Shown piece after piece: positions 1-8,184 of a DNA stretch of 16,113 bases (its first letter is position 1; the number at the start of each line of letters is the position of its first letter). The stretch comes from Thermoanaerobacterales bacterium (GTDB lineage Bacteria; Bacillota; Thermosediminibacteria; Thermosediminibacterales; Tepidanaerobacteraceae), in the NCBI GenBank assembly GCA_012839145.1, contig DUNY01000267.1:1-16113 (forward strand), read 5' to 3'. Position numbers and translations under genes: made by a program. Under the pieces are notes generated by a model. That model saw only the letters and a list, made by a program, of their open reading frames with translations, was not told the origin of the DNA and searched no databases.

Positions 1-3000
1 ATATCCATTGTGATACTATGTGCATTATTTACTATGGTAGCTGTTGCGCCACAATCAGCTATGGCCCAGTCGGCTAAAACCGTCGTTCTATATGACGGAA
101 CAGTTAATTTGACACCCGGTGAGACTTTTGACGTAACTGCCTACAACTCGGGGTCAGCTTATACTGTTAACAAGGCTACACCATTAGGAGCGCTTCAGGC
201 CGCCGCAGCCGCCGGTGGGTTTACCTATGATATCACTGACAAGAATTACGGTGCTTCGGGTGCGCTTCTCTTGGACAACGTAGGAAAACATTCTTATGTT
301 AAAGGCGGGAGCAAGTGGTATGCTTATGTCAACAATGTTTTTAAAGATGGATATAACAATCCTGCCGGAGCTCTGAATCTGATTGAACTAGTTGATGGTG
401 ACCGGGTTGAGTTCTACTATGCCGCCGGTATCACCGACGAAACCGATCTCAGTGCTGTGAAAGCGGCTGCTACCGCAGCGGTAAAAACGGTTGTTGACAC
501 AGGTGGTGCCACACCGACAGACTGGACTCTCCAGCTCTCTGGTGCAAAGGAGACAACCATCAGCAAAGCTTACTTCGAGGATGGCATGTCTTGTTCGCCT
601 TCTCACCGGGTGTCCTGGACCGATGATGACGGTAATGTCTGGGAAGGTATGCCCCTCTGGTTGCTCGTGGGCATGGTTGATGATGACACTGACGAGGGTC
701 CACACCACTTTAACTTCAACGACGAGCTTGCTGCTCAGAACTATCAAATTGATGTTATTGCGGGAGACGGGTGGAAGGCAACCCTGGACAGTACTGCTAT
801 CGCCCGCAACGATGGATATATTATTGCAAACAAACTTAATGGAAAGCCCCTTCCAATGCAGACCGAAGCGGGGAAAGACTGCTGGCCACTCCATCTGAAA
901 GGTTCAGATGTTTTTGGCGGGCAGCAGGTTGGGAATATTGTCCGTATTGAGCTTAAAAGTCTTCCGAAGCCATCCGAAGGATGGACCTTGGAGATGGTGG
1001 GAGATGTAGTGGATACCATCACCCAGGAAGAGTTTGAAGATGGCCTTGCCTGTGCAGGCTCAGGTCATTATAAAGAATGGTCTGATAACGAAGGAAACGT
1101 CTGGTCCGGTGTACCACTTTGGGCACTCGTAGGTGCGGTAGACGACATTGAGGCAGGTAGTCACTGGACTTTCAATGATAGCTTGGCTGCAAAAGGCTAT
1201 TCGGTAAAAGTGATTGCTGCAGATGGTTTTTCCAAGACCTTTACCAGTAAGGATGTAGCCAGAAGTGATAACTATATCATTGCTAATAAGATTAACGGTG
1301 CACCGCTGACTGATAAAGGTCCGCTGCGTCTGGTAGGTGCCGGTGTTGCCAAAGAAGATGGGTCTCTCGGGGGAGAAGCCGTTGGCAACATAGCGAGGGT
1401 AGAAATCCCTGAACTGCAGACTCCGCCGGCTGGAGAAGGAAATTGGAACCTAACTTTAAAAGGCAAGATTAGTGATGTATTTTCACAGGAGGAGTTTGAG
1501 AAGGCCTTTGACTGCCATAAGGCAGAATGGACTGATGGTGACGGTAATGTCTGGTCAGGGATACCTCTGTGGCTACTAACAGGCTGGGTAGATGACAGGC
1601 AGCCCCACAAATACGATTATAGTCAGGCTCAAGCCGGTTATACCATCCTGGTCAAGGCTGGAGACGGATATACTAAGGATTTTGCAAGCACGGATGTAGC
1701 CAAAAGCAATGATTATATCATTGCACATAAATGCAACGGGAAACCGCTGACAGATAAATCATGGCCTCTGCGTTTAGTAGGTGCCGGAGTTGCCAAAGCG
1801 GATGGGACCCTAAGCGGAACCAGTGTTGGGAGCATTGCAGAAATTGAACTGACGTCTTTTGAGACTGCCCAAGACATACCGGAAGTTCGTATCGTCAAGT
1901 ATGATGAAGATGGAGTCACCATTCTTAAGGAGATAACGGTGGATTATCTCTGGATGGAGAAAGAGCTTGAAGTTATCGGAGATGGGAAAACAGTCTACAG
2001 ATACGAGGGAATAACAAACAATCCGGACGATATCTGGGATGCGGATGAAACATATCCCGGTGGTTTCAAGATTGAAAATGCAGTAAAAGGTACCCGCGTA
2101 AGAGATCTTTGTGAGCTTGTGGGTGGCATGGGGGCAGGTACTGAAATAGTATTTGTTGCCAAAGACGGTTTTGAGACTAGGCTTCCCTATTCCAGCATAT
2201 ACACTGACCCTTCGGTACATGCACGCCAGGGAGATGCCATTCTGGCTTGGTGGGCTGACGGGGAATACGTGCCCCATTATCGGGATGGTATGCGTTTGTT
2301 CTTTACTCCGGGTGGTGACAATGTCTATGGCCAATGGGATATGCATGAGACAATTCCGGAAAACTACTGGCATTACTATTTTAGCTCCAGTGATAATATC
2401 TTCTATCCTTCCTGTGCCGGCTTATCTGCAAAGTGGATTACGGAAATCAGGGTATACTCAGTGCCTCAGGGTGATTGGACATTAAAGCTCGATGGCAGTG
2501 ATATTGGCGGTATGGAATATGAAATAAGCAAAACCTATTTCGAACAGGCTCTCGCCTGTCAGTTCGGCGCCAATCACAAGGCAACATACACCGATTCCAA
2601 AGGGCGGGTCTGGGAAGGCATGCCCCTGTGGCTTTTCGCTGGATTCGTCGACGATGACGATCAGCACTCTAATGATGCGTTTAATGAGGAACTGGCTGTA
2701 GCCGGTTACTATGTAGTTATTACCGCCGCTGATGGCAATTCAGTTACTATCGACAGCAAGGATATTATCAGAAACAGTGATTACATCGTTGCCAACACGC
2801 TGAATGGAGCTCCAATACCCGAGTCTGACAAGAGTTGGCCGCTAAGGCTCGTAGGGCCTGCTGTTACCGGGTCAGAATCGCTTTCGCAGATTGAGCGTAT
2901 AGAGTTGGTAAGTTCAATAGAAAAACCGGTCTACATAGTTACACCGGAAGATGATGCTGCTTATACAATTGGTCAGACTGCAGACGGTATCAACACCATG

Positions 3001-3267
3001 ACTGTGAACGACGGTATAGTAGGATTAAAATATTTTACGGTAAGCATTACGCCGGAAACTCCTCATAGTGGAAATGAAACAGCAGTCTTTACTCATTTAA
3101 GAAATGAAACACAACTGGCAATCAGTGCCATCAGAGCTGATTTTGATCAGGTTGATGTTGATTCAGCACAGGCTAGCTTTGAGGTTCAGCCTGGCGATGT
3201 GATCAAAGTATATCTTGTGGACGAACTAAATAATTCAACGGGCAATAACCCGGTCATCTTACAGTAA
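1..3267 (+). CDS. Large exported multidomain surface protein with five Moco-like domains (5' partial)
   Basis: The frame is open to the left edge. A GTG at 10 could start it, but the N-terminus it gives is hydrophobic without positive charges, so the true start probably lies before the window. Residues below count from that GTG. A signal-peptide end (AMAQSA, about 17-22) is followed by a DUF4430/transcobalamin-C-like domain (about 24-140, with KWYAYVNNV). Then come five repeats resembling the molybdopterin domain of sulfite oxidases: about 171-316, 325-466, 478-615, a divergent one at 623-817, and 822-967. Four repeats share W-[ST]-D/GNVW-G-x-PLW/VDD, DYI[IV]A and WPLRLVG, and each has one Cys where sulfite oxidases carry the Mo-ligating Cys (compare CAGSGH with their CAGNRR). 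Residues 974-1085 form a domain shared with the phosphoesterase gene downstream. No sortase, SLH or transmembrane anchor is visible. Cofactor binding is inference; annotation as a sulfite-oxidase-fold surface protein is fairly secure. Confidence 0.85.
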   Translation: MSIVILCALFTMVAVAPQSAMAQSAKTVVLYDGTVNLTPGETFDVTAYNSGSAYTVNKATPLGALQAAAAAGGFTYDITDKNYGASGALLLDNVGKHSYVKGGSKWYAYVNNVFKDGYNNPAGALNLIELVDGDRVEFYYAAGITDETDLSAVKAAATAAVKTVVDTGGATPTDWTLQLSGAKETTISKAYFEDGMSCSPSHRVSWTDDDGNVWEGMPLWLLVGMVDDDTDEGPHHFNFNDELAAQNYQIDVIAGDGWKATLDSTAIARNDGYIIANKLNGKPLPMQTEAGKDCWPLHLKGSDVFGGQQVGNIVRIELKSLPKPSEGWTLEMVGDVVDTITQEEFEDGLACAGSGHYKEWSDNEGNVWSGVPLWALVGAVDDIEAGSHWTFNDSLAAKGYSVKVIAADGFSKTFTSKDVARSDNYIIANKINGAPLTDKGPLRLVGAGVAKEDGSLGGEAVGNIARVEIPELQTPPAGEGNWNLTLKGKISDVFSQEEFEKAFDCHKAEWTDGDGNVWSGIPLWLLTGWVDDRQPHKYDYSQAQAGYTILVKAGDGYTKDFASTDVAKSNDYIIAHKCNGKPLTDKSWPLRLVGAGVAKADGTLSGTSVGSIAEIELTSFETAQDIPEVRIVKYDEDGVTILKEITVDYLWMEKELEVIGDGKTVYRYEGITNNPDDIWDADETYPGGFKIENAVKGTRVRDLCELVGGMGAGTEIVFVAKDGFETRLPYSSIYTDPSVHARQGDAILAWWADGEYVPHYRDGMRLFFTPGGDNVYGQWDMHETIPENYWHYYFSSSDNIFYPSCAGLSAKWITEIRVYSVPQGDWTLKLDGSDIGGMEYEISKTYFEQALACQFGANHKATYTDSKGRVWEGMPLWLFAGFVDDDDQHSNDAFNEELAVAGYYVVITAADGNSVTIDSKDIIRNSDYIVANTLNGAPIPESDKSWPLRLVGPAVTGSESLSQIERIELVSSIEKPVYIVTPEDDAAYTIGQTADGINTMTVNDGIVGLKYFTVSITPETPHSGNETAVFTHLRNETQLAISAIRADFDQVDVDSAQASFEVQPGDVIKVYLVDELNNSTGNNPVILQ
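520..2910 (+). repeat. Tandem repeat of five Moco-like domains inside the first gene
   Basis: The units lie at about 520-957, 982-1407, 1441-1854, 1876-2460 (divergent and longer) and 2473-2910. Units 1, 2, 3 and 5 share the order: WTL start, F-E-[DQK] helix, Cys then His, GNVW/GRVW-G-x-PLW, VDD, ADG or GDG, DYI[IV]A, NG-x-P, LRLVG. DNA identity between units is only moderate, so the duplication is old and has diverged at protein level. It is not a recent tandem duplication. Confidence 0.8.
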
Positions 3268-3289
3268 TGGCTTAACTTACATGACGGTA

Positions 3290-3318
3290 GAGGGAAAGGG
3301 GGCTTTTCCCCCTCCCTC
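3290..3318 (+). terminator. GC-rich hairpin after the first gene
   Basis: GAGGGA-AA-GGGGG pairs with CCCCC-TCCCTC around a CTTTT loop. It lies 22 bases after the stop at 3267 and before the chosen start of the next gene at 3353. No U-run follows (AATATTGATAT), so it may be a weak terminator or an mRNA-stabilising hairpin. Its position also argues against the earlier ATG at 3281 as a start. Confidence 0.4.
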
Positions 3319-3352
3319 AATATTGATATCTGAAAACCGGGAGGCACTGTGC

Positions 3353-3910
3353 ATGCAGTTTAGTTTTCTCCGAAAGGGTAAAGTGGTTTCTATTTTGATA
3401 TTGCTCCTGCTCGTTTGTAATTTAGGCTGTGGATCCAGAACGCAGGAAGAAATTGCTGTAGGTACAGTTGTTATTGAGGGAAGTGCTGTAGAGGGCAAAG
3501 CGTTCTTAACATTGGAGGAACTAAAGTCCATGGAGGAGGGACTGGTTGAAACCGATTATTTTTCTCTCAATTCTTACGGTACGAAGGAATACTTTCATTT
3601 CAAAGGTATCTGGATATGGCATATTTTGCAGGAAAAAGTGAGTTTGAAGGATAATGCTTCAAAAGTTATTTTTATAGCAGAGGACGGTTATGCAGTGGAG
3701 TATACACTGGCTGATGTCCAAAGGGATGATTATGTAGATGAACAAAATCCCGGGGTGAAACACAAGATGATACTGGCCTGGGAAGAAGACGGAATCGAAT
3801 ATGACTCGCAGCAAGGCAACCCTTTTCGGCTGGTCGTCGGTCAGAAAGAGACGGGGGATGTAAACAAACCCTACTGGGTGTGCAATGTAAGAACTATTCG
3901 TATTGATTAA
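3353..3910 (+). CDS. Small lipoprotein with one Moco-like (sulfite-oxidase-fold) domain
   Basis: The start is ATG 3353, 8 bases after GGGAGG (3339-3344); an ATG at 3281 in frame would run through a hairpin and has no ribosome site. The 185-residue product has a lipoprotein-type N-terminus: RKGK, a hydrophobic stretch, then NLGC with the likely lipidated Cys26 (Asn at -3 is atypical). The rest (about 35-185) is one small molybdopterin-oxidoreductase-like domain: TLEEL, SLNSYGT at the ligand-loop position, AEDGY, then GNPFRLVVGQ and NKPYWV near the end. The Mo-ligating Cys of true sulfite oxidases is absent, with Asn nearby, so catalysis at molybdenum is unlikely and ligand or pterin binding is only possible. 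It lies between the two large surface-protein genes, suggesting an outer-membrane-leaflet or wall-side partner of them. Family placement is by motif pattern. Confidence 0.75.
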   Translation: MQFSFLRKGKVVSILILLLLVCNLGCGSRTQEEIAVGTVVIEGSAVEGKAFLTLEELKSMEEGLVETDYFSLNSYGTKEYFHFKGIWIWHILQEKVSLKDNASKVIFIAEDGYAVEYTLADVQRDDYVDEQNPGVKHKMILAWEEDGIEYDSQQGNPFRLVVGQKETGDVNKPYWVCNVRTIRID

Positions 3911-3978
3911 AATAGGAAAAGTCCAGCTGGCAGCATAGGAAAAACCGGACACATTCCATTATGAAGGGGAACCGGGGG

Positions 3979-4023
3979 CATTTAATGTGAGACGGTTCGA
4001 TTTTTCGCACTTAATGGTTTTTC
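3979..4023 (+). terminator. Candidate terminator hairpin after the lipoprotein gene
   Basis: CATTTAATGTGA (3979-3990) faces TCGCACTTAATG (4005-4016). They form a 12-position stem with two mismatches and one G-T wobble, followed by GTTTTTC. It sits in the 200-bp gap between the lipoprotein and phosphoesterase genes. The imperfect stem and long loop keep confidence low. Confidence 0.35.
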
Positions 4024-4111
4024 AAAATGACCAATTATACTAAAAACAACGCAAGCGATTAAAGGTTTTTAAACCGTCACCAATTATAAAAAAAGAGGTG
4101 TTTTGTGCAAA

Positions 4112-6781
4112 ATGTATCTTAAGCAAAACCAGTGGAAAAAATTAGCTGCCATCCTCATGGTGATAGGTTTATTTTTTAGCTTGAGCAGTTTTTTTGCGCC
4201 GGGGACAGTTAATGCAGCTGAGAAATCAATAACGATAAAAGTGAACGGGGTGGTGAAAAAAACCTTTACCTGTGATGATCTGGAAGCGAAGAAGGGCACA
4301 ACGGCCTGGGCAGGACCCCGTGTTTACAGCACGATTAACACCTATCCAACCAAAAAATGGTATGCAGTTGAAGGCGTAAAACTAATGGCCCTTTTCGAGG
4401 ATGCCGGTGTTGACTTAGAAGAAGAAGGTATTCAGGTCATTAAAGTAAAAGCAAATGATGGTTATCTGATGACCTTTACTAAAAAAGAGTTGTTAGATGA
4501 TAGTCGTTATTATTTCCCGGGATTAAAGGATAATCATGAGTATTATGGGCATATGCAAGGTTCAGTCAGAGGCAAAGAACCGGTTGATGCTATTATTGCT
4601 CTGAGAAGTGTAGAAAGCGATGATTTTGCTTATATGACTACCCAGAGTTGTCCATTGTTGATTTTCGGGCAGCGCTGGGTTACGGAACAAACTAACCATA
4701 CTTTTTCAAAAAATGTAAGCGAAATCGATCTTTTAACAACTGCTCCGGAAAAATGGGCCAGTCCGACAGCGACACCGGCTGGAGGCACTGTTCCTGCAGG
4801 TACTAAGGTTGTGCTGACAAATGAATTCGGTGATACTGATAAGATATACTACACCACTGACAACAGCGATCCAACCTTGGAAAGTCCGATTTACAACTGG
4901 ATTGCTCGCCGCTGGTGGAACAACCGGAAAGATGTTTTAGATGAAATCAACAAACCGATTGAAATCACCGAGGATACCACCATCAAAGCAATAACAATCG
5001 GCTTTGGTCGCGAAGACAGTGATATTGCTGTCTTTGAATATATGGTTGAAACCGCAGCCGTTACCGGCGTAAGTATTATAGAAGGGGACCAGATACTAAA
5101 CGAAGGTATCACTGTAAAGCTTACAGCTGTAGTTAGCCCTGTAAATACATATAACCAGAAGGTAACGTGGTCTACGAGCGACGATTCCGTTGCCACAGTA
5201 GATAAAGAAACAGGCTTGGTGACTGCAGTATCAGAGGGTGAGGCGACTATCACCGTTACTACTGACAACGGGGAGTTTAACGACAGTATAACCGTTACCG
5301 TTGTACCACCTTATTCGGCTGCTTTGGCAGAGGAGTCTCCTTCACCGGAACAGATTATTCTCACCTGGACTGCCGATCCGACTACTACACAGACTGTTAA
5401 TTGGTTAATGCCCAATAATTCATTGGCCTGGGTACAGTATCTTAAGGCAGAAGAGTTTGAAGGCAATTTTGATTCTGCTCAACAGCTAAAAGCCAAAGGT
5501 GCTGTGTTTACCACTGATAGCAGTGTTTACCGTTATACAGCAAACCTCACTGGCTTGACCCCAGATACAAAATATATATACCGAGTAGGGAGAGAAGGAG
5601 CCTGGAGTGAGCCGGCTGCTTTTACTACTGCTGCTACAGAGACCGAAAGTTTCTCCTTTTTGTATATGGGAGATGTACAGTCAGGATATACTGCATGGGG
5701 CAGTATGTTAGATTCAGTTTACGAGGCTCATCCTGAAACCAAGTTTGTCCTTTTGGGCGGAGATTTGACAGATAAAGGTTACGATGAAAACGAATGGGGA
5801 GAGTTTATTGATGCGGCGGCAGGTGTTTTTTCCCGGATACCGGTCATGCCCACTATGGGCAATCATGATGGATTAATGTATCAAAAATTTTTTGCGCTAC
5901 CGGATAATGGTCCCACCGGTTTGAAGCAAGAATTTTATTCTTTTGATTATGGTGATGCCCATTTTGTAATATTAAACAGCAACAATAACACTAGTACGGT
6001 AGTAAAACAATGGCTCCAGCAGGACCTGGAAGGTACGAACAAAAAATGGAAGTTTGCTGTATTCCATCATCCAGCCTATCCGGCCACATATGATTCCAAA
6101 GGAATTGACAAATCTATCTGCGAAAACTGGGTACCCATTCTTGAGGAAAACGGTGTGGATATGGTTTTTGTCGGCCACCAGCATGTATATATGCGCACAT
6201 ATCCAATTTTTCAGGGAGAAGTACAAACAGATTCCTATGGAATTGTCTATGTCATGGGTAATGCCGGCTCCAAGACTTATGGTGGTGGGGTAGGCTTGCC
6301 CTACATTGCATGTGAAAAAATCGGCAGTAACTATCAGGTGATCGATATTGATGGCGATGTGTTAACTCTGACGTCTAAGGAAGCGAGCGGTGAGCTGATT
6401 GAAACTTATATTATCAACAAAAGCATACAAGTGCAGCCCGAAAAGCCGCAATATCATGTCATACCGAAAAAAGACTCTGTTTATAACATAGGAGCCACCA
6501 CCGACGGTATTAAAACCATGATTGTAAACCCAAACCAAACCGGGTTAAAAGATTTCACTGTCTTTATAGAACCTGTAGTTAAAAATGAAGGCACAGAAAC
6601 GGTAGTGTTTACCCAATTTCGAGACGGCGTACAGTTGCATCTTAACACTGTGGTAGCCGATTTTGATTTGATAAAAACTGCGCAAGCAGAATTTGATATA
6701 GAGGACGGTGATGTTATTAAGGCTTATATTGTTGATGATTTTAACAACGCCGATGATTTTAATCCGACGATTCTGCAGTGA
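4112..6781 (+). CDS. Exported purple-acid-phosphatase-type metallophosphoesterase fused to Moco-like, chitobiase-C-like and Big_2 domains
   Basis: The start is ATG 4112, 11-13 bases after GAGGTG; an in-frame TTG at 4103 is too close to it. The 889-residue product begins with a Sec signal (QWKK, hydrophobic core, cleavage near VNA-AE at about 35). Then come a Moco-like domain (about 38-210, with STINTYPTKKW and RGKEPVDA), a chitobiase/hexosaminidase-C-like domain (about 211-310, IYYTTDNSDPT), a Big_2 Ig-like domain (about 318-398), a fibronectin-like phosphatase N-domain (about 402-508) and a metallophosphoesterase domain (about 513-725). All metal motifs are present: GDVQ at 520, GGDLTD at 549, GNHD at 583, HH at 652 and GHQH at 688. 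The last ~110 residues match the end of the first gene, including NPxILQ at the C-terminus. Phosphomonoesterase or diesterase activity outside the cell is likely; the substrate is unknown. The fusion to a Moco-like domain is unusual. Confidence 0.88.
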   Translation: MYLKQNQWKKLAAILMVIGLFFSLSSFFAPGTVNAAEKSITIKVNGVVKKTFTCDDLEAKKGTTAWAGPRVYSTINTYPTKKWYAVEGVKLMALFEDAGVDLEEEGIQVIKVKANDGYLMTFTKKELLDDSRYYFPGLKDNHEYYGHMQGSVRGKEPVDAIIALRSVESDDFAYMTTQSCPLLIFGQRWVTEQTNHTFSKNVSEIDLLTTAPEKWASPTATPAGGTVPAGTKVVLTNEFGDTDKIYYTTDNSDPTLESPIYNWIARRWWNNRKDVLDEINKPIEITEDTTIKAITIGFGREDSDIAVFEYMVETAAVTGVSIIEGDQILNEGITVKLTAVVSPVNTYNQKVTWSTSDDSVATVDKETGLVTAVSEGEATITVTTDNGEFNDSITVTVVPPYSAALAEESPSPEQIILTWTADPTTTQTVNWLMPNNSLAWVQYLKAEEFEGNFDSAQQLKAKGAVFTTDSSVYRYTANLTGLTPDTKYIYRVGREGAWSEPAAFTTAATETESFSFLYMGDVQSGYTAWGSMLDSVYEAHPETKFVLLGGDLTDKGYDENEWGEFIDAAAGVFSRIPVMPTMGNHDGLMYQKFFALPDNGPTGLKQEFYSFDYGDAHFVILNSNNNTSTVVKQWLQQDLEGTNKKWKFAVFHHPAYPATYDSKGIDKSICENWVPILEENGVDMVFVGHQHVYMRTYPIFQGEVQTDSYGIVYVMGNAGSKTYGGGVGLPYIACEKIGSNYQVIDIDGDVLTLTSKEASGELIETYIINKSIQVQPEKPQYHVIPKKDSVYNIGATTDGIKTMIVNPNQTGLKDFTVFIEPVVKNEGTETVVFTQFRDGVQLHLNTVVADFDLIKTAQAEFDIEDGDVIKAYIVDDFNNADDFNPTILQ

Positions 6782-6823
6782 TTACTGCTGTTAAAAATTT
6801 ATAAGTAAAGAGAGGCGTAGATT

Positions 6824-7675
6824 ATGTTTAAAAAGAAAGTAACAATAATAATGGCAACTTTGTTGCTTGCATTGCTTGTCTTTCCCATAGCTTTTGCCGC
6901 CGAAGTGACTTTCGAGCTTAGCACTGATATCGCTTGGCCCGAGGATAGCGTAAAAGTTTCAGGGACGGCAGACCCTGAAACCTGGGTTTCTATTAAAGTC
7001 ATCGACAATGATAGTGAGATTGTGTTCTTTGATGCTACCAAATCCGATGCAGATGGCAATTACAGTCTCACTTTTAAGGTTCCGTTCGTTAAACCCGGCA
7101 CTCTAACTGTAGTTGCTGGATATAAGGCTAAAGTAGCCACCGGGAAATTAATCGTACCGGGAGCTCTTACCGACATTGGGGGACATTGGGCAGAAGCTGA
7201 TATCATAGCTTTGGTCGAAAAAAGGGCTATCACAGGCTACCCGGATCAAACCTTCAAGCCCAACAATAACATCACTCGGGCTGAGTTTGCTGCGGTCTTG
7301 GTTAAAGCTTTTCAGCTGGAGGCAAAAGAGGGCAAGATATTTACAGATACGGCTGCCCACTGGGCAAAAGACGTTATTGCTACAGCGGCAGCCCACGGCA
7401 TTGTTGACGGTTACAGCGATACTATTTTCAGTCCCAATGATAACATTACCCGCGAACAGATGGCAGTAATGGTCACCAGAGCAGCCAACCTTATTGACGA
7501 AGTGCAAGCACCGATCTTTTCCGACAGTGCTAAGATATCTGCCTGGGCCAAAGACGCAGTTGCCGTGGCTGCAAATGCTGAAATTATCAAAGGTTATCCC
7601 GACGGCAGTTTCAGGCCCCAGGGCCAGGCTACCCGGGCCGAAGCCGTTACGGTGGTTGTTAAAGCTTTAAAATAG
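6824..7675 (+). CDS. S-layer-homology (SLH) domain surface protein
   Basis: The start is ATG 6824, 8 bases after GAGAGG. The 283-residue product has a signal peptide (MFKKK, hydrophobic core, cleavage after AFA-A at about 25). An Ig-like beta domain follows (about 27-110; GTADPETWVSIKV, DADGNYSLTF). Then come three SLH modules at about 115-160, 173-217 and 231-280, with the usual D-x-x-x-HWA, ITGYPD-x-TF-P and ITRAE-type signatures (ITRAEF, ITREQM, ATRAEA). SLH triplets normally hold proteins to pyruvylated secondary cell-wall polysaccharide. Only 42 bases separate it from the phosphoesterase, so the two are probably co-transcribed. Since the large proteins upstream lack SLH modules, this small protein could act as their wall adaptor, perhaps through the C-terminal domain they share; that is inference. 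Confidence 0.9.
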   Translation: MFKKKVTIIMATLLLALLVFPIAFAAEVTFELSTDIAWPEDSVKVSGTADPETWVSIKVIDNDSEIVFFDATKSDADGNYSLTFKVPFVKPGTLTVVAGYKAKVATGKLIVPGALTDIGGHWAEADIIALVEKRAITGYPDQTFKPNNNITRAEFAAVLVKAFQLEAKEGKIFTDTAAHWAKDVIATAAAHGIVDGYSDTIFSPNDNITREQMAVMVTRAANLIDEVQAPIFSDSAKISAWAKDAVAVAANAEIIKGYPDGSFRPQGQATRAEAVTVVVKALK

Positions 7676-7745
7676 TCTAGAAAAGCAGAATAAAAGGCGA
7701 ATAAAATCCACTTCCTTTCCTTTTCCAGCTTGCTTTAGGATAATA

Positions 7746-7774
7746 TTGACATGCCTATAAAATTGTGATATGCT
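7746..7774 (+). promoter_or_regulatory. Extended -10 sigma-A-type promoter
   Basis: TTGACA (7746-7751) is followed by a 17-base spacer and TATGCT (7769-7774), with TG at 7766-7767 giving an extended -10. Transcription would start near 7780, just before the candidate aptamer, and would read toward the S-component gene. Confidence 0.65.
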
Positions 7775-7791
7775 CAAATAGACATAATGAA

Positions 7792-7900
7792 AAGATATGT
7801 TTATACGGTTAAAAGGCTGTGATTTAGCCGCCTTATATACTTTTAACAAATGGGCGTAATAAGTACTTAACCTCCCGTTTGAAAAGGGGACATATTCTTG
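7792..7900 (+). promoter_or_regulatory. Candidate Moco/Tuco (molybdenum or tungsten cofactor) riboswitch aptamer
   Basis: A closing stem pairs AAG-ATATGT (7792-7800) with ACATAT-T-CTT (7890-7899). Inside it TTATACGG (7801-7808) pairs with CCGTTTGA (7875-7882). Compared from memory with the E. coli moaA Moco leader, the string order and spacing match: ACGG, six bases, GGCTGTGA (E. coli GGCCGTGA); then GGGCG (7852-7856); then ACCTCCCG (7870-7877); then GAAAAGG (E. coli GGAAAGG). GTTAAAAG and CTTTTAAC (7808-7815, 7840-7847) can also pair. The P4-like hairpin after GGGCG is weak and the 5' internal loop differs from E. coli, so this may be a divergent or Tuco-type member. It is followed by a strong terminator. 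Call is by eye; a covariance search is decisive. Confidence 0.6.
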
Positions 7901-7909
7901 AAAATATTT

Positions 7910-7947
7910 AGGACAGTTTCCTATCGGAGGCTGTCCTTTGTAATTTT
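7910..7947 (+). terminator. Strong intrinsic terminator, probable riboswitch expression platform
   Basis: AGGACAGTTTCC (7910-7921) pairs over 12 positions (two G-T wobbles) with GGAGGCTGTCCT (7926-7937) around the loop TATC, followed by the T-rich tail TTGTAATTTT. It lies 10 bases after the aptamer and about 240 bases before the S-component start, as expected for transcription attenuation. The rest of the 7676-8184 gap holds the promoter, aptamer and repeat listed separately. Confidence 0.7.
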
Positions 7948-8002
7948 AAGATTAGCTCAGAATCCTCATACGGCCTGCACCACGAAAAATGAAAGCATTT
8001 CC

Positions 8003-8104
8003 CGTCATTCCGAAGGAGCAAAGCGACTGAGGAATCTTAAAAAAGATCCTTCAGGCAAAGACTTTCAGGATAACAACTAAGCAGAGACTTTCATAACAAT
8101 GACA
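8003..8104 (+). repeat. MITE-like palindromic repeat, copy 1
   Basis: The left arm GTCATTCCGAAGGAGCAAAG with ACTGAGGAATCTT is answered by a degenerate right arm, AAGATCCTTCAGG, and an end ATGAC at 8099-8103. The core is of the widespread type in which a GTCATTC end and a GAGC-AAGC arm face AAGATTC...CTCAG arms, known from intergenic regions of many bacteria. It lies between the attenuator terminator and the S-component gene. No coding sequence is present. Confidence 0.55.
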
Positions 8105-8184
8105 AAATCGAAAGTGTGTCCTCCCAATGATGGGACTTTATGTTTGTCACTTAAATCAAAATTTTATAATAGAGGGTAAGTACT

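Noticed and set aside
388..894. Longer reading frames on the - strand inside the first gene (also 1810-2373)
   Set aside because: They are antisense to strongly supported domains and have no ribosome site or family resemblance.
520..2910. CRISPR array or recent DNA tandem repeat
   Set aside because: The units are ~430 bp, conserved at protein level only, and in frame in one gene.
3281..3352. Upstream ATG at 3281 for the small lipoprotein
   Set aside because: It would translate through a GC-rich hairpin, lacks a ribosome site and buries the signal peptide; ATG 3353 has GGGAGG at ideal spacing.
4103..4111. TTG at 4103 as start of the phosphoesterase
   Set aside because: It is only 2-4 bases from GAGGTG; ATG 4112 is better though its spacing is slightly long.
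7780..7900. Cobalamin, T-box, THF or preQ1 riboswitch
   Set aside because: None of their conserved strings that I know (for example GCCACTG or the T-box GGTGG) is present; the Moco pattern fits best.
7898..8080. 60-residue reading frame on the + strand
   Set aside because: It runs through the terminator and the MITE-like repeat, has no ribosome site and no recognisable protein features.
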